Below, piece by piece: positions 8,566 through 16,963 of a stretch of DNA of 17,124 bases. The notes beneath the pieces are model-generated. The model ran no database searches, was not told the origin of the DNA, and saw only the letters and a program-made list of their open reading frames with translations. Origin of the DNA: Tieghemiomyces parasiticus (taxonomy: Eukaryota; Kickxellomycota; Dimargaritomycetes; Dimargaritales; Dimargaritaceae); the NCBI GenBank assembly GCA_027575765.1, contig JANBPT010000991.1, forward strand, positions 1 through 17,124, given 5' to 3'. Position numbers and translations under genes: made by a program. The number at the start of each line of letters is the position of its first letter. The stretch's first letter is position 1.

Positions 8566-10797
8566 ATGGCCCATGTTCTGTCCCTGCTTGGCGGTTCCGG
8601 GCGGTCCAAGACCACTGTGGCGACCGCCATTTTAGTGGCCGCCATTGCCCTGCGCAAACTCCACAAGGAGTTTATACAGCGCCCCGCCCAAGCCAAGGCG
8701 GCCGCGGCTAAGGCTGCCGCTGATGAAGCCGCCTCTGCTGCCGCGGGACCGTCGGCGCCATTGGGTTCCGGCGCGGCCAAGAAGTCTCGGCGTATTGGAG
8801 TCGACGCCCGCTTCGTGGCCGAAATCAAGCGTCTCCTACCCATCTGTATCCCGGGCGTGCGAAGCCCTGAGTTCGTTCTGCTATTGGCCCTGGCCAGTGT
8901 GCTCATCGTCCGGTCCTGGCTGGACATTTGGTTCTCGTCCTTCAACGGCCAGGTCGTCAAGGCCATTGTATCGCGCGACCGCGCCCGCTTCATTGCTAAG
9001 GTCGCCGTGGAGTTTGGTATCATGATGTGGCCCCTATCCATCGTCAATAACTCGCTCAAACTCATCATCAACGCCCTCTCCCTGCGGTTCCGGTCCCGGC
9101 TCACCCGCCACGTCCACGATGAGTACCTCAAGGGCATCACCTTCTACAAGATGAGCAACCTCGACGCCCGTATCCAGAACGTGGACCAGCTCATTACCCA
9201 GGACATCAGCAAGTTCGCGGACAGTCTGAGCCACCTCTACTCGGATACTTTGAAACCCATCGTGGACGTGTTCCTCTTCGCCTACAAGTTGGGTCAGGCC
9301 ATCGGCGGCACAGCGCCCTTCTCCATGGTGGGCTACTTCTTTTGCTCGGCCCTCATCCTGCGTAACATTTCGCCGCCTTTCGGCAAGTACACCGCCGTGG
9401 AGCAGAGCCTCGAGGGCCAGTTCCGCTACACCCACTCGCGTGTCATCAACCACGCCGAGGAGATCGCCTTCTACGGCGGCGGCGAGCGTGAGCGTGACCT
9501 GGTCAACGGCAGCTTCCGCCGCATTGTCCAGCACGTGCGCAAGGTGTACAAGTTGCGCTTCCTCAACGGTGTGTTCGATTCGGTGCTGGTCAAGTACGGC
9601 GCCACCATGGTGGCCTATTTCCTCTTGGCTCGCCCGGCCTTCGACCCCAAGCTGGCCGCCACCGCCCTGGAGACTGCCTCGGGCAGCTTCGACCCCACCC
9701 AGATTATGGAAGACTACCAGCGCAACTCGGGTTTCCTCATCAATCTGTCCCAGGCCGTGGGCCGCCTCATTCTGGCCGGCCGTGACATCACGCGGTTTGC
9801 CGGGTATACGGCGCGTGTGTCGGAGCTCTTCACCGTGCTTAACGACGTCAGCGCCGGTAAATACGAGCGGTCTATGGTGGAAGGTGGCAGCGAGCTGGCC
9901 GATCTGCTGGCCCGACGACCCGATGCTGCGGGCGAGGCCCCCGGTGCCCAGTCGGCCATCAGCGCCGGTAAGGTGGATACGCGGGCCCTGGGTGGTCAAG
10001 TCGTGCACCAGGACGGTGTCATCGACTTCAAGCACGTGCCGGTGGTGACCCCGAACGGCGACATTTTGGTACGCGACTTGACTTTCCGTATCGAGTCGGG
10101 AATGAACTGCCTCATCACGGGGCCCAACGGATGCGGCAAGAGCTCGCTGTTCCGCATCCTGGGTGACCTGTGGCCCCAGTTTGCCGGGTCAGTGGTGAAG
10201 CCGCGGCCCCAGGAGCTGTTTTACGTGCCCCAGAAGCCCTACCTCCCCTTAGGTACCTTCCGCGATCAAATCATTTACCCGCACAGCCAGGCCGACTTTG
10301 CGGCCCACGGTGGCAGCGACACCGACCTGGTGCAACTCCTGCGTGAGGTGCACCTGGAGTATCTGGTGGGTCGCGAAGGCGGCTGGGACTCGATCCGGGA
10401 CTGGGCCGACGTACTCTCTGGCGGTGAGAAGCAGCGGGTGGCCATGGCGCGCCTGTTCTACCACCGCCCGCAGTTCGCCATTTTGGACGAGTGTACGTCG
10501 GCTGTGAGCATTGATGTGGAGGGCCTCATGTACAACTATGCCAAGCGCGTCGGCATCACCCTCTTCACGGTATCCCACCGGCAGAGCCTCTTCAAGTACC
10601 ACGACTACCTCCTGCGGTTTGACGGCGAGGGCGGCTACACCTTCAGCCCCCTCGACCACGAGGATGAGACCGCCGCCTTCTCCTTCAGCCACGGAAAGTC
10701 TAGCTATGCTGCCACCAACTCCTCCGTTGCCACCATCAGCTCAGCTTCTGAGGCTGATGATTCTGCCGACGATGAGTCCAAGCCGGTGGCCGCTTAA
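8566..10797 (+). CDS. Peroxisomal half ABC transporter, subfamily D (PXA1/PXA2/ALDP type)
   Basis: One uninterrupted frame of 743 residues, nearly the length of human ALDP (745). Start context is GCCATGGCC. The N-terminal half is the membrane domain, with hydrophobic stretches around 15-30, 103-118, 150-170 and 230-265 and the family's EAA-like motif NHAEEIAFYGGGERE at 295-309. The nucleotide-binding domain has Walker A GPNGCGKSS (519-527), Q-loop Gln556, signature LSGGEKQ (617-623), Walker B FAILDE (637-642) continuing as CTSAVS, and the switch His671. All catalytic motifs are intact. Members dimerise in the peroxisomal membrane and import very-long- or long-chain fatty acyl-CoA for beta-oxidation. 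An Ala-rich insert (41-72) and an acidic, Ser-rich tail (about 705-743) are variable regions. The sequence does not tell which yeast paralogue it matches or whether it works as a homo- or heterodimer. Confidence 0.94.
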   Translation: MAHVLSLLGGSGRSKTTVATAILVAAIALRKLHKEFIQRPAQAKAAAAKAAADEAASAAAGPSAPLGSGAAKKSRRIGVDARFVAEIKRLLPICIPGVRSPEFVLLLALASVLIVRSWLDIWFSSFNGQVVKAIVSRDRARFIAKVAVEFGIMMWPLSIVNNSLKLIINALSLRFRSRLTRHVHDEYLKGITFYKMSNLDARIQNVDQLITQDISKFADSLSHLYSDTLKPIVDVFLFAYKLGQAIGGTAPFSMVGYFFCSALILRNISPPFGKYTAVEQSLEGQFRYTHSRVINHAEEIAFYGGGERERDLVNGSFRRIVQHVRKVYKLRFLNGVFDSVLVKYGATMVAYFLLARPAFDPKLAATALETASGSFDPTQIMEDYQRNSGFLINLSQAVGRLILAGRDITRFAGYTARVSELFTVLNDVSAGKYERSMVEGGSELADLLARRPDAAGEAPGAQSAISAGKVDTRALGGQVVHQDGVIDFKHVPVVTPNGDILVRDLTFRIESGMNCLITGPNGCGKSSLFRILGDLWPQFAGSVVKPRPQELFYVPQKPYLPLGTFRDQIIYPHSQADFAAHGGSDTDLVQLLREVHLEYLVGREGGWDSIRDWADVLSGGEKQRVAMARLFYHRPQFAILDECTSAVSIDVEGLMYNYAKRVGITLFTVSHRQSLFKYHDYLLRFDGEGGYTFSPLDHEDETAAFSFSHGKSSYAATNSSVATISSASEADDSADDESKPVAA

Positions 10798-11626
10798 GGG
10801 ACCTCCGGCAATGCAGCCGCGCAAGAATTCACCCCCCCCCGCGGCTCACACCTACTTGTTTTCCTTTCGCTTTGGTGCTTTAGACGAGGGACTTGCATGC
10901 GCCTACTTTTTCGCTGTACCCACCCCTCATTGCGCTCGTAATCGCCACCTCCGCAACGATGAAGTAGTCGATCGCTGGAATCACACGATAACTTTGACGC
11001 TACGCGTTCACCCCGCTTACCTCCTTATCTGTACACATTTTATTTTATTTCCTGTTTTCGATCGAGTATAAATTATTGTCAAATCCCAAAACAATATTTT
11101 TATGGCAGTTTGAAAAATCCGGTATTTACAATAGAGTACGATAGATGCTATTCAGGGTGGTAGCCTTTTCAGAAAGGCATTGTAGATTCTTATTCCCATA
11201 CCTATTTTGTTCAGCCTTGTGGGCTCGTGACCTCAATTAACCTAAGCTTTCAGCCCAACCTAACCTCAACTCCTTGCTGCGCCACAACTTGTGCCAAGTT
11301 GAGTGTGTCAAGGGGTAGCCCTTTTTACTGCCCACAGGCCCTCCCTTCCCCACAGAAGGTTGCTGAAGCTCCCAACCACACTTTGGATTCATAAGCTCCT
11401 GTCCTGGCCTCGACATTCAACACCCTCATCCTACCATACATTGTTGATTTTTATCATTCCTGTCCCAATTTCCAAACGCCTTCGCTCACCCCAGTCTACC
11501 GTACATTCACCACCCAGTTCACCCCCAAAATTCCAGAACCCTACTACTTTGCTTTCCAAGAGCACTAGCCGCCCCTTCACCCAGCAATCACATTATATAC
11601 CTCCAGCCGTTCATTGACCCGCTACC
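10798..11626. other. Intergenic region between ABCD transporter and small three-exon gene
   Basis: About 830 nt. It has a C9 run at 10832-10840 just after the ABCD stop, then an AT-richer stretch (about 11030-11110) that probably holds the transporter's 3' end, although no exact AATAAA is seen. From about 11330 it is C-rich and purine-poor, as expected for the leader of the next gene. No tRNA or other RNA gene is recognisable. Confidence 0.5.
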
Positions 11627-12265
11627 ATGAATCCTTTTAACATCTTCAGCCACCGGATGAGTCAGTATATCACGAAGAAGGTAAGCTGGATAGTAACCAA
11701 AGGGCCTCGGGCGCCCTCATTCCTCTCTTAAGTCGAGGTGGAGAGGAAGGAGGGGTGGGGGGGGGGGAGATACAAGACCCTCTTCCCTTTGAGGCCTATC
11801 CCCTAAACCCAACTACCGTAATCCTAACTCCTATCTATTCCACCTGTCCCCCTCCCCTTATGACACATCTATTTTACTACCTACCAGCTGCTTGAAAGCC
11901 ACACTTTTCATCGTTTCGTATGGTGGTCCGAGGACACCATTGCCAAGGCCGGTCGCACTAGTAAGTAGCTTGCCGGCGCTGTGTGCGTCGTTGATTATTA
12001 TTTAATTTTTAAGGAGGAGGAAGAGCCCGTCGTCCTTCGTAGCGACAATCGGCATCTTGAACGGACTTCTTTATGATATTCGAGTCAGAGTCCGTTTTAA
12101 CCACATTCTTACCCTCTAATCTATTGTATACCCCCATCCATTACAGGTGCCCAGACCATTGGGAACCTACAGCGCTCTGGAGTGTTAAAAGACACCGCCT
12201 GGCGGGTACAAAAATTCAAGCGTACCTTCTTGGAGGAGATGAACAAGGACAGCCACCGGCGCTAA
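11627..12265 (+). CDS. Small basic protein, three exons; possibly Mrx7-like (MIOREX component)
   Basis: Exons 11627-11680, 11888-11960 and 12147-12265 join in phase to encode 81 residues. The donors are GTAAGC and GTAAGT, and the acceptors ACCAG and TTACAG. The start context is ACCATGAAT, and a canonical AATAAA follows the stop by 84 nt (12349-12354). The chain is basic, with no clear membrane span. Its core, LLESHTFHRFV (about 19-29), resembles the 'hydrophobic-S-x-x-FHRFV' signature I associate with the fungal Mrx7 family, small proteins tied to mitochondrial expressosome (MIOREX) assemblies. That link comes from memory of a short motif and is tentative. The gene structure itself is well supported by three concordant splice junctions, a downstream poly(A) signal and loss of frame outside the exons. 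It is convergent with the syntaxin gene. Confidence 0.7.
11752..11767 (+). repeat. GGGG-T-G11 tract inside intron 1 of the small gene
   Basis: GGGG at 11752-11755, T, then eleven G at 11757-11767, within the 207-nt intron 11681-11887. Because it is on the transcribed sense strand, the pre-mRNA would carry the G-quadruplex motif. Confidence 0.8.
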
Positions 12266-12666
12266 ATTCAAACCCCTTTGCAGCCCTCGAACGAATTGGG
12301 CTGGCTTTGGGTGCCTCCCCTGGTCATTCCGCCCTTATTGTACATGCCAATAAAACATTGTTATTATTTTTGAAATAGATGTATATTTGAGATGGGATTG
12401 ATTGAAATGATTAGTAATTGAGTTACATGGAATAGAATCTGGATAGCTATAAAGAGGGACAGAACTTCATAGAGTCAATCTTGGATGCGCCTAGTGAAAG
12501 CTAGGTGACTGGTTAAAAAACAGGAGTGAAAAACGATATTGGTAAAGAGAAGTACAGAGAACTGAGCGGAGAAAGTGGGGTCAGTGAGCTTGGAAGGGGA
12601 ATGCATGGCAGTTCCGACGCGTACAAGAAAGCTGGAATTGGGCGGGGGAGCGCTCCCTGCGGAATT
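12266..12666. other. Convergent intergenic region (3' ends of small gene and syntaxin)
   Basis: About 400 nt between two stop codons that face each other. It includes the AATAAA at 12349-12354 for the plus-strand gene and AT-rich sequence after it. No clear poly(A) signal for the minus-strand gene is visible. The open frames reaching into this stretch are extensions of syntaxin antisense frames. Confidence 0.5.
12349..12354 (+). terminator. Canonical polyadenylation signal AATAAA
   Basis: AATAAA followed by a T-rich tract, 84 nt after the stop of the 81-residue gene. It is the clearest poly(A) signal in the window. Confidence 0.6.
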
Positions 12667-13956
12667 TTACGACAACGCCACAAGGAGCACGATAGCCACA
12701 ATAACGACCAGGAGGAGCAGAAGGAAGCACATGGTCTTACGGGACTGGCGTTGGTAGCGACTCGCGGTGACCAGTTCCTCGCCGGCATTACGCACGTGCA
12801 CAGTGACATGACTCACGTTGCTCTCAATGTTGTCGAGAAGAGACTGCTGCTCGTTGACGATGGTGCCGAGGTCACGGAAGACCTCATTCAGCTCGGTGAT
12901 ACCCTGTTCAATCTCACGGATCTCTTGTTCGCGCTCAGCAATCAGGGCGTCATTAAACTCCAGTTCATTGTCCACCACCTGGATTTGCTGCTGCTGCTGC
13001 TGCTGTTGACCGTGCGTAAGCAGGGAGGATTGTTCGTCTGCCGTCTCCTCGGTCGACGCCGCATGCTCCTGCTCCAGGCTGTGTCGGGCCCGGTCCACAA
13101 ACTCCCGAGATTTCTCGGCCGCCTCGCGCTGCGCGATTTGGAACTGCTCAAGGACCTTCTGAAAATCCTTGGTCAATTTTTGTTGCTCGAGCTTGCGCGT
13201 GTGCTAAGGTGGCGGGTTGTACCGGGAATTAGGGGTGGGGGGGGGAAACCAGCGTTTTGAGCATTTTAGTAAATGTGCTCATATATCCGGGATAAAGTGT
13301 ACCCCGCTGGACCAGTGTGGATTTCGATTGGTACTCGTAAACTTACGGCCACGGGGGAACCTGGTTTCTGGAAGACGTCAAGGGCTTTGATATCAGAGCC
13401 AGTGGTTTTAGCGAGGTCACGAGTGGTTTCGGTTAGGTCGGACCTGGTAGCGAGGGCGTGAGGTATGCATATGGTTATACACAGACAGGGGCCAGGTAAG
13501 TGCGGTGTTGAGGGAACGGAGACTTGGTCGGAAGCCTATATGCATAGTGCCGCGCCAACTCTTGCTTTGTACGTGAAGGGCGGGAGGGAAAAACGTAAAG
13601 GAAAAACTTACAGACGCTGCCGCAAGCTGGCTACGTCGTGGGTGCGGCTCAGCTGCTCTACGAGCCGCTGGATGGTAGCGACATTGGAGTTGACGCGGAA
13701 GATAGTTTGCGAGACGCGCTGGGTGGCCTGGCGGTAACTCGTGTCGTCATCTATCGAAACCGGGAAAGCAATGGGAATGGGGATGGGTGTGTAGACCGTT
13801 GGACTGCATGGGTGAGTAGTGATGTCAGTCGGGCGGGTGGCCAGCGTATAGCCACTGCAGACCGAGCATAGCGTGGTCGACACATGTCCGCTTACCTGAC
13901 AGTGCTGCGCGGGCGTAGGACCGACCACCGCCACCTTGAAGGTCGTTGAAGGACAT
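12667..13956 (-). CDS. PEP12: Qa-SNARE syntaxin, Pep12 / syntaxin-7 type, four exons
   Basis: Minus-strand exons 13896-13956, 13612-13750, 13347-13443 and 12667-13203 join in phase (GTAAGC/GTAAGT donors, AG acceptors) to give 277 residues, the usual size for endosomal syntaxins. The start MSFNDL is typical of fungal Pep12. Residues about 24-140 form the regulatory helices (IFRVNSNVATIQRLVEQL, then TRKLEQQKLTKDFQKVLEQFQ). The SNARE helix is about 183-248, with the zero-layer Gln218 in VNEQQ that marks a Qa-SNARE. A C-terminal membrane anchor fills about 258-276. Pep12-type syntaxins sit on late endosomes or prevacuolar membranes and pair with Qb, Qc and R-SNAREs to drive fusion on the way to the vacuole. 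A run of eight Gln (165-172) lies in the linker before the SNARE helix, outside the core. Vam3-type vacuolar syntaxin is the closest alternative. Confidence 0.93.
12985..13008 (-). repeat. CAG/CAA trinucleotide repeat coding polyGln in syntaxin
   Basis: Eight consecutive Gln codons (CAA, six CAG, CAA on the coding strand) in the linker between the N-terminal helices and the SNARE helix. It is likely variable in length between strains. Confidence 0.9.
13232..13245 (-). repeat. GGGG-T-G9 tract in syntaxin intron 3
   Basis: On the plus strand GGGG (13232-13235), T, then nine G (13237-13245). On the coding (minus) strand this is a C run about 30 nt before the intron 3 acceptor, where it could serve as a polypyrimidine tract. 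Confidence 0.75.
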
Positions 13957-13997
13957 GGGAAGAGGAGGAGGGAGGTCTATTAACTGTGCCTAACACC

Positions 13998-14166
13998 TGA
14001 CACACGTTAGAGCGATGGCGAGTTGTAAAAGGGAAGATGGTGGGTCATCAGGATGGGCGTAGGGTGAAGAAGAGAGGTTTATTTGATGTCTGACATGTGA
14101 CACGCGTTATGTCGAGTACTAAGGGTGAAAAGAGAGGACGGAGTGGCCATATCGATGGGCATAGGG
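13998..14166 (-). repeat. Imperfect tandem duplication, about 100-bp period, upstream of syntaxin start
   Basis: Two diverged copies. One end block reads TGACACACGTTA at 13998-14009 and TGACACGCGTTA at 14098-14109 (11 of 12 identical, offset 100). The other reads ATGGGCGTAGGG at 14053-14064 and ATGGGCATAGGG at 14155-14166 (11 of 12 identical, offset 102). The bases between them align with small gaps, and weaker similarity continues to the left of each copy. The pair lies 42-210 nt upstream of the syntaxin ATG, so it may contain duplicated promoter elements or leader sequence. Confidence 0.65.
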
Positions 14167-14300
14167 AGTGGGACGGTTTGGGGTGGAAAATCGTAATGAT
14201 TAAATAAAATACACTTGGACCACCATTGGGCCCAGCAGGCGGAGGGAGGGAGTAGGAAGTGAGTTAATCAGGCTCCCAGGCTCCCCAGAAGGCGGCATCG

Positions 14301-14857
14301 TTAACTGCGCCAGTTGCGCAACTGGCACATAGTGGCGGGGATGGCCAACGCCAAGGCCATCAAGGCGGGCCTATTGAGAGGTAGGGTCGGCTGGGCCAAT
14401 AAAGCGTTTCGGAGGGTTAGCTCCATAGAGGCTAGTCCAGGACCTAGGGGGGTGTAGCAGTGGAATTGGACTGTCTTCCTGAAGTCCCCGAAACTGATCT
14501 AGCCCTGGGGAGAGAACTGGGATACCACCGCAGGCAGGAAGTGGCTGGTAGAGGAAGGGGCCAGAGGCTGAGTGGCCTGCCGCTGGCCCACCTGGACCTA
14601 CAAGTGGGAGACGGTGGCCAGGGCAGCGCTGAGGAAAGATTTGTGCTCCACCAGGACCGGCTGGATTGTGATAGCTGTGACGGTCACCTGGTTGGAGGCC
14701 ACCATGGGGCACCAGGTGCAAGGAGGCTGAGAGGGGTGCCCAGCCACAGGTACTAGTTGGTGCCTGGGGTTGGGGGAGGAGCTAACAGCAGCAGCAGAGA
14801 AGGGGAGGGGACATTGGGAGGCTGGATAGGAAAGGAAGAGGTAAATTATAAAAATTG
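14301..14857 (-). pseudogene. Possible decayed coding remnant (stop-interrupted frame)
   Basis: On the minus strand, the frame containing the ATG at 14703-14705 reads 35 codons with mostly C/G third positions to a TAG (14598-14600), continues 32 codons to another TAG (14499-14501), then 65 codons to a TAA (14301-14303). Upstream it is open to about 14857 and begins after an intron-end-like pyrimidine tract with CAG. I recognise no domain. In GC-rich DNA such a frame can arise by chance, so this is weak. Confidence 0.2.
14309..14326. repeat. 18-bp perfect palindrome
   Basis: The sequence GCCAGTTGCGCAACTGGC equals its own reverse complement. It could be a dimeric regulator site or an accident; the nearest start codon (syntaxin) is about 350 nt away. 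Confidence 0.8.
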
Positions 14858-16030
14858 GTTTATATAAAAGGTTATAGGGGGACCCAAAGATACGTACTAA
14901 TTCAATAAGAGAGTGGCATTGGGTGGACTAATAAAGGTGTAGTAGGCTAAGTACTAGGACAACGATGTGCCACCACAAGCGACAGGTAAGCGCAGGGATG
15001 GAAAGGCGAGGATTAATATGTACATGGCAGGTTTAAAATACGCAGGCTTGGCTGCAAGGAGGACACTCATTGGTCAGGAAAGTGAAAGTGTAGAACCTTG
15101 AGGGAAGTGGAATGGCAAGTGCAACAGAGCAACCAAGGCATCAGGGTGGCTGAAGGATGGAAAAAACTAGTCCAAAGGGGGGTTGGCATACTCCCCGTTT
15201 CTCCACAAGCCTTCAGCCCTGTACCAGGGCCAAAAATATGGCCGGGTAGTCACCCGTAGCCAAATTGGGGTGGTGTACTTCATTGAGGGAAAATGGCTTA
15301 CCTTGCAAGGGCTGCACTTCAGTGGGTTTTGGCATCCACACAGAAAATGCCGGGCTTGCTCCTGTCACTCCTCCCATCTTTGATCCCCCCCTCACTCACT
15401 GTGTGTACACAGAGCAGCCCTGAGGCTGTTGGGACTGCTGCCTCATCTCCGCTACTTGGCCATGCATTTGGAGGCCGAAGCCTGCCCGTGCCGCCCAGCA
15501 GCTAGCTCAGGCTAGGCCGAGGTCCATGGTGCAAAATATCAAACCGATGGCACCACGCCAATTCTCCAGCAGCTTAACGTGACACAGGCGCTATGTTCCT
15601 CACTGGCCTTCTCTTGGCCCATCTAGACATCTAAACAACCATGGCAGCCGTAAGAACCATTCCGTCTACGTTGCAGGAAATGGCCTGCCACCCAGCTTAC
15701 CGCTAAGACCACGCTGGTACACAACCCTATGCTACCATGGCGGCGGAGGCCTACATGGTTTTGGGCTTCGCACTTACTGTCAAGAATTGCAAGCTACCAA
15801 GCTCCTTTGCATCTGTCTGGCCGGGTGGTCCACAGCCTCCAGTTCGGACGCCTCCGCTTAGAACGGTATAGTAAATTCAACCTACAAAGCGTCGTCCCCG
15901 AACAGGTCGAATGCAACTAGGACCCGTCTTAACGACTAGCCCGGGCTACTGCGACCATAAACAGTAGTTAGCCCGCTTCGCCATGGTATAGCAAATGTTT
16001 CTTATTTATCACTTGACCGGTTGCTCTTCT

Positions 16031-16041
16031 CCCCCCCCCCC
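16031..16041 (+). repeat. C11 homopolymer
   Basis: Eleven C in the CT-rich upstream region of the G3BP-like gene. It is one of the recurrent poly-G/poly-C runs found only in noncoding parts of the window. Confidence 0.9.
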
Positions 16042-16390
16042 GCGTGGCGGGCACTCAAGTCTACAAGAACCGAAAAGTCCCGCCGCAGCCCTTTTTTTTC
16101 TCGGGGCCAGTGCTTTCCACTATACATCCGCCCTCGCCCACGGCGGCACGCCTAGACCCCCGTTCACAGACGCGCCGCATCCGCCTCACCGTCACGGCCA
16201 TCCCGCCATCTGGTGCCATCGGCGTGCGCCCACCTTGGTCGCGATCCTTACCCTTTCCTCCATCTGATCCCACCGTTGTAGCCTTTCTACATCCCTTCCC
16301 GTTCTTTTTTTTGACAGCCGCCCCTTTCCGTTACATTCTTGCCATCTGTATTCCGATATCCACGCTTTGGCCGCCCCCTTCTATACCTAG

Positions 16391-16468
16391 GTAAGTCTCT
16401 CTCGCCGACGGATTACGCCAACTTTTTAGTACGATCCCAATTAAAGGGCTGATCCCATTGCTCATCAG
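16391..16468 (+). other. Possible 5'UTR intron of the G3BP-like gene
   Basis: TAG|GTAAGT at 16391, a branch-like CTGAT near 16449-16453 and CATCAG at 16463-16468 would define a 78-nt intron about 500 nt upstream of the ATG. It is shorter than the coding introns here (143-207 nt). A TATAAG at 16590-16595 could instead start transcription downstream of it. Confidence 0.3.
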
Positions 16469-16589
16469 GCCGTCAAACCGCGCTTTGCGCGTCCGCCGAC
16501 GATGACGATCAGGTTATGGCCGGGCACCCCTGCAATCTCCTGATCGCCCGGTCTGGTGGACGACGTAGCGGCAACCACGACCGCTAGGA

Positions 16590-16595
16590 TATAAG
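16590..16595 (+). promoter_or_regulatory. TATA-like element upstream of the G3BP-like gene
   Basis: TATAAG about 370 nt before the ATG, with CT-rich sequence following it as a possible leader. This is a weak call from one short motif. Confidence 0.25.
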
Positions 16596-16963
16596 CTCTG
16601 GGCCGTGCCACGCTGCAATCTTCACGAAGAATCCTTTCCCTCGCTGGTTAACACGATCACGCACCGCGATTAACCCGTTACTTCTTCGCCCTTCCGTCTC
16701 GTGGACCTTTTTAACCCTCACATCGCTTTCCCCGCTGATTGTCGCCCATTTGTGTCGGCTGTCACCGCTTTTCTAACCTACGGCTTCTTGTCTACCGTTC
16801 TCGTTGACTGGCGGACCAAATCTTGCACTCCACAGATCGCCGCCGCCTCTCTCCTGTCTCGTCGTTCTATTTTTTCCTGTTCACATTCCACATCCCCCCC
16901 TGCCCAGCGCCGCTCCTGCCTTCTCTCGCTACCGCTATTTTCGTTTTATTTTTTGATACCACT

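Larger units (their letters stand above)
14167..16963. other. Intergenic region between syntaxin and G3BP-like gene
   Basis: About 2.8 kb with no intact recognisable gene. Its left part (about 14180-15000) is purine-rich on the plus strand. An 18-bp perfect palindrome is at 14309-14326, and a minus-strand frame from about 14857 to 14301 is interrupted by two TAG stops. The part around 15180-15530 has overlapping short open frames in all three plus frames and none is convincing. The stretch 15990-16963 is CT-rich, with a C11 run (16031-16041) and two T8 runs, and probably holds the promoter and leader of the last gene. Confidence 0.5.

Noticed and set aside
9034..10035. 333-codon minus-strand open frame
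   Set aside because: It lies fully inside the ABCD transporter on the opposite strand; its His/Glu/Val-rich make-up comes from the complement of C/G-ending codons.
12526..13260. 244-codon plus-strand open frame
   Set aside because: Antisense to the last syntaxin exon. The Leu run is the complement of the Gln repeat.
15183..15505. Short plus-strand open frames in two or three overlapping frames
   Set aside because: No splice structure, no motif, and no consistent frame. Possibly old repeat DNA, but not supportable as a gene.
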